Source: Yersinia enterocolitica subsp. enterocolitica (GTDB taxonomy: Bacteria; Pseudomonadota; Gammaproteobacteria; Enterobacterales; Enterobacteriaceae). From it: 64,000 nt of DNA. The notes under the pieces are model-generated. The model was not told the DNA's origin, searched no databases, and saw only the letters and a program-made list of their open reading frames with translations. The DNA is taken from NCBI RefSeq assembly GCF_901472495.1, contig NZ_LR590469.1, positions 2,170,001 to 2,234,000 of the forward strand, in the 5' to 3' direction. This document shows, piece after piece, positions 61,919-64,000 of this stretch. The translations under genes were made by a program, and so were the position numbers. Position 1 is the first letter of the stretch. Every line of letters starts with the position of its first letter.

Positions 61919-62953
61919 TTACCGCGCCGAAGAAGCCTGCCATAAATTGAGCTGCCCATCGGTAACATGCTGATCAATCGCGCACAATTCCTCGGCGCTA
62001 AAGTTAAGATTATTGAGAGCGGCACAGTTTTCCTCTAGTTGTTCTGGCCGGCTGGCACCAATCAAAACCGATGTGACGCGGCTATCTTTCAACAACCAGC
62101 TTAATGCCATTTGCGCCAAAGACTGCCCACGTTGTTCAGCTAATTCGTTCAACAATTTGATGCTACGCAGATTGGCTGCTGACAACATAGTTTCTTTGAG
62201 CGAACCGCCCGCTTCTTTTTTCATGCGGGAATCATCAGGAATACCATTGAGATATTTCCCGGTCAGCAATCCTTGTGCCAAAGGTGTAAAAGCAATACAG
62301 CCGACACCTTGTTTATCCAAGGTATCTAATAGGTTTGTCTGTTCAACCCAACGATTGAGAATATTATAAGAAGGCTGGTGAATAAGCAGAGGAATTTTCC
62401 ATTGCTGTAATAACTCCACCATTTTGGCTGTTCGCTCAGAAGAATAGGATGAGATTCCAACATATAATGCTTTACCACTTTGTACTGCCTGAGCTAAAGC
62501 TGATGCTGTTTCTTCCATTGGCGTATTTTCATCAACACGGTGCGAATAGAAAATATCCACATAATCCAGTCCCATACGTTTTAGGCTTTGATCCAGACTG
62601 GCCAGCAGATATTTCCGCGAGCTGCCTGTGCCATAGGGGCCGGGCCACATGTTATAACCGGCTTTAGTCGAGATTATCAGTTCATCACGATAAGGCTTAA
62701 AATCATCTTGTAGCAACTTACCGAAATTTTGTTCTGCCGATCCTGGCGGTGGGCCATAATTATTCGCTAAATCGAAATGGGTAATTCCCAAGTCAAAGGC
62801 TTTGCGCAATAAAGTTCGCTGCGATTCTAATGTATTGTTAAAACTAAAATTATGCCAAAGTCCAAGTGACAATGCGGGAAGCTGCAAGCCGCTTTTTCCA
62901 CAAAAGCGATATTGCATTTGGTTGTATCGGGAAGGATCTGCGTTGTAAAGCAT
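61919..62953 (-). CDS. gpr: L-glyceraldehyde 3-phosphate reductase (aldo/keto reductase)
   Basis: 344 aa, closely like E. coli YghZ/Gpr throughout (QYRFCGKSGLQLPALSLGLW at the start). Catalytic Asp and Tyr (HFDLANNYG), Lys (STKAGYNMWPGP) and His (YSHRVDENT) are present. Uses NADPH to reduce L-glyceraldehyde 3-phosphate and methylglyoxal. Shares its upstream region with crcB. Confidence 0.93.
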   Translation of the reverse strand: MLYNADPSRYNQMQYRFCGKSGLQLPALSLGLWHNFSFNNTLESQRTLLRKAFDLGITHFDLANNYGPPPGSAEQNFGKLLQDDFKPYRDELIISTKAGYNMWPGPYGTGSSRKYLLASLDQSLKRMGLDYVDIFYSHRVDENTPMEETASALAQAVQSGKALYVGISSYSSERTAKMVELLQQWKIPLLIHQPSYNILNRWVEQTNLLDTLDKQGVGCIAFTPLAQGLLTGKYLNGIPDDSRMKKEAGGSLKETMLSAANLRSIKLLNELAEQRGQSLAQMALSWLLKDSRVTSVLIGASRPEQLEENCAALNNLNFSAEELCAIDQHVTDGQLNLWQASSAR

Positions 62954-63141
62954 GATGGCTCTATCTCCGTTTATTGTATTTTTGAAACAGCATTCCTATT
63001 TTAACGCCTTCCTCCACCACTGCAAGTAAACCCCTCTGATTGCAAAAATTCTTACTCTACATTCCTGATATCAGAATGATCTCATAACTTATTTGTACTA
63101 CAATTATTACCACTCTAGTGAATAACTATGGAGGGCTTTTT

Positions 63142-63522
63142 ATGACTGCAATCGATGTAATGTGGGTTGGGCTAGGTGGAGGGATTGGCTCATTATTACG
63201 ATGGTGGATTGGGCTCGGTGTTGGCAAAATATATAAAGGTAATTTTCCCCTCGGCACTTTTCTAATTAATATTTCGGGTGCATTTGTCATTGGTTATCTA
63301 AGCATTCTTTTTAGTGTCGACTGGCGCGACCGCTATGGTGATCTCATAAATGCCGCCGTGTTAACCGGTATTTTAGGCGGTTATACCACTTTCAGTAGCA
63401 TGCAATTAGATGCGGCAAAACTATCTACAACCCGGGGCAGAGCTATTGCTGCTGGATATCTGATTATTTCTGTATTAGTCGGTTTAGCTGCGGCCGCATT
63501 GGGTGCATGGCTGGCTTATTAA
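63142..63522 (+). CDS. crcB: Fluoride channel subunit CrcB/Fluc, copy 1
   Basis: 126 aa from ATG 63142, 9 nt after GGAG. Four membrane helices. GGGIGSLLRWW, the pore Asn in FLINISGAF and GGYTTFSSM are the Fluc signatures. Exports fluoride. First of a tandem pair, 69 nt before copy 2; no crcB riboswitch motif upstream. Confidence 0.93.
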   Translation: MTAIDVMWVGLGGGIGSLLRWWIGLGVGKIYKGNFPLGTFLINISGAFVIGYLSILFSVDWRDRYGDLINAAVLTGILGGYTTFSSMQLDAAKLSTTRGRAIAAGYLIISVLVGLAAAALGAWLAY

Positions 63523-63591
63523 TCAGAGGGCCAATTTATTAATCGGATAAGATTATTAATTGGAGAGCGTTGTTAATCGGAGATAATTGTT

Positions 63592-63996
63592 ATGCCGAAT
63601 CTTATTATTTTAGTTTTTGTTGGTGGGGCTTTTGGTGCCATGTGTCGTGAATTTATTATGTTATCAGTTCCACGACTGGCAGATGGCTTCCCGATGGATA
63701 TCTTTGTAGCCAATATCATCGCCGCATTTTTATTAGGGTTAGCCACCTCTTTCTTTAAAAACGGTAAAATTAATCAATATGTCCATCTGATGGTGGGTAC
63801 CGGTATTATGGGTGGTCTTTCAACATTTTCTAGTTTCGTATTTGGTGCCGTTGAAATGATGAAAAACCCTGGTGAGGTTTTAGTCTCAATTTGCTACCTG
63901 GTTGTCAGCCTGATTGTTGGTTTTATCGCTGTTGAATTTGGTTTAATGGTGGGGCCAAAAGAGAAACCTAAGGATCCACAAACCGCCACGCAATAA
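63592..63996 (+). CDS. crcB: Fluoride channel subunit CrcB/Fluc, copy 2
   Basis: 134 aa. Four helices with GGAFGAMCREF, the pore Asn in FVANIIAAF and GGLSTFSSF. It differs strongly from copy 1 (helix charges and a hydrophilic tail EKPKDPQ), so the two may form an antiparallel heterodimer, as known for some paired Fluc genes. Ends 4 nt before the window edge. Confidence 0.93.
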   Translation: MPNLIILVFVGGAFGAMCREFIMLSVPRLADGFPMDIFVANIIAAFLLGLATSFFKNGKINQYVHLMVGTGIMGGLSTFSSFVFGAVEMMKNPGEVLVSICYLVVSLIVGFIAVEFGLMVGPKEKPKDPQTATQ

Positions 63997-64000
63997 GAAA

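Noticed and set aside
62954..63141. Fluoride riboswitch upstream of crcB
   Set aside because: The conserved GGxGAUGG/CCGCC pattern of the crcB motif is not present.

Overview
The window is chromosomal DNA of a gammaproteobacterium in the genus Yersinia, most likely of the Y. enterocolitica group. The evidence is the pdxJ-recO-era-rnc-lepB-lepA and rpoE-rseABC-nadB gene order, the tmRNA tag ANDSQYESAALAA, an IS1541-type IS200 element, a flagellar-type phospholipase pair (yplA/yplB), and protein sequences that are close to but clearly distinct from E. coli.

Region 1 (1-24205) is core genome: pyridoxal synthesis (pdxJ, partial), DNA repair and ribosome biogenesis (recO, era, rnc), signal peptidase and EF-4 (lepB, lepA), the sigma-E operon (rpoE-rseA-rseB-rseC), nadB, trmN6, srmB, yplAB, grcA, ung, an IS1541 copy, grpE, nadK, recN, bamE, ratAB, smpB and ssrA. 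Several promoters can be read directly: sigma-E before rpoE, sigma-32 before grpE, two LexA boxes before recN and an FNR box before grcA.

Region 2 (24206 to about 52846) is an accretion of mobile elements behind the 3' end of ssrA. Element A (24206-38734) has a P4-type integrase and a Septu-like ATPase/HNH pair. It also carries an orphan PilV-like pilin, two HEPN-motif proteins, a MobA/MobL relaxase divergent from small mobilization genes (one only 34 codons), a RepL-like initiator behind five tandem 20-21 bp iterons, and AlpA. It looks like an integrated mobilizable plasmid-like element. Element B (38735 to about 48876) is a P4-like phage satellite. It has an integrase, a type IV-like retron (ncRNA, reverse transcriptase, two-TM effector) in the integrase-psu cargo position, Ogr/Delta, a Psu-position gene, AlpA, a P4 CI-type antisense immunity region, Ash/Icd, the alpha primase-helicase and two clusters of alpha iterons about 4.7 kb apart. 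Between 48877 and 52846 lie a LexA-controlled operon ending in a DinI-like gene, a HipA-like kinase/DUF3037 pair and a frameshifted IS110/IS1111-type element. An integrase remnant (52958-53125) then abuts a SulP transporter.

Each of the two intact integrases has its own repeat at both ends of its element: GGGACCC for A, TTGGTATAC for B. Together with copies of the ssrA 3' end and terminator, these repeats place the element boundaries.

Region 3 (53181-64000) holds a SulP transporter, the chitobiose/beta-glucoside operon chbB-chbC-GH1-chbA-chbR-chbG, a PQQ sugar dehydrogenase (yliI), an aldo/keto reductase (gpr) and tandem fluoride channel genes (crcB). Two MITE-like repeats with shared ends, at 14056 and 61716, each sit between duplicated 20 bp copies of a terminator hairpin.
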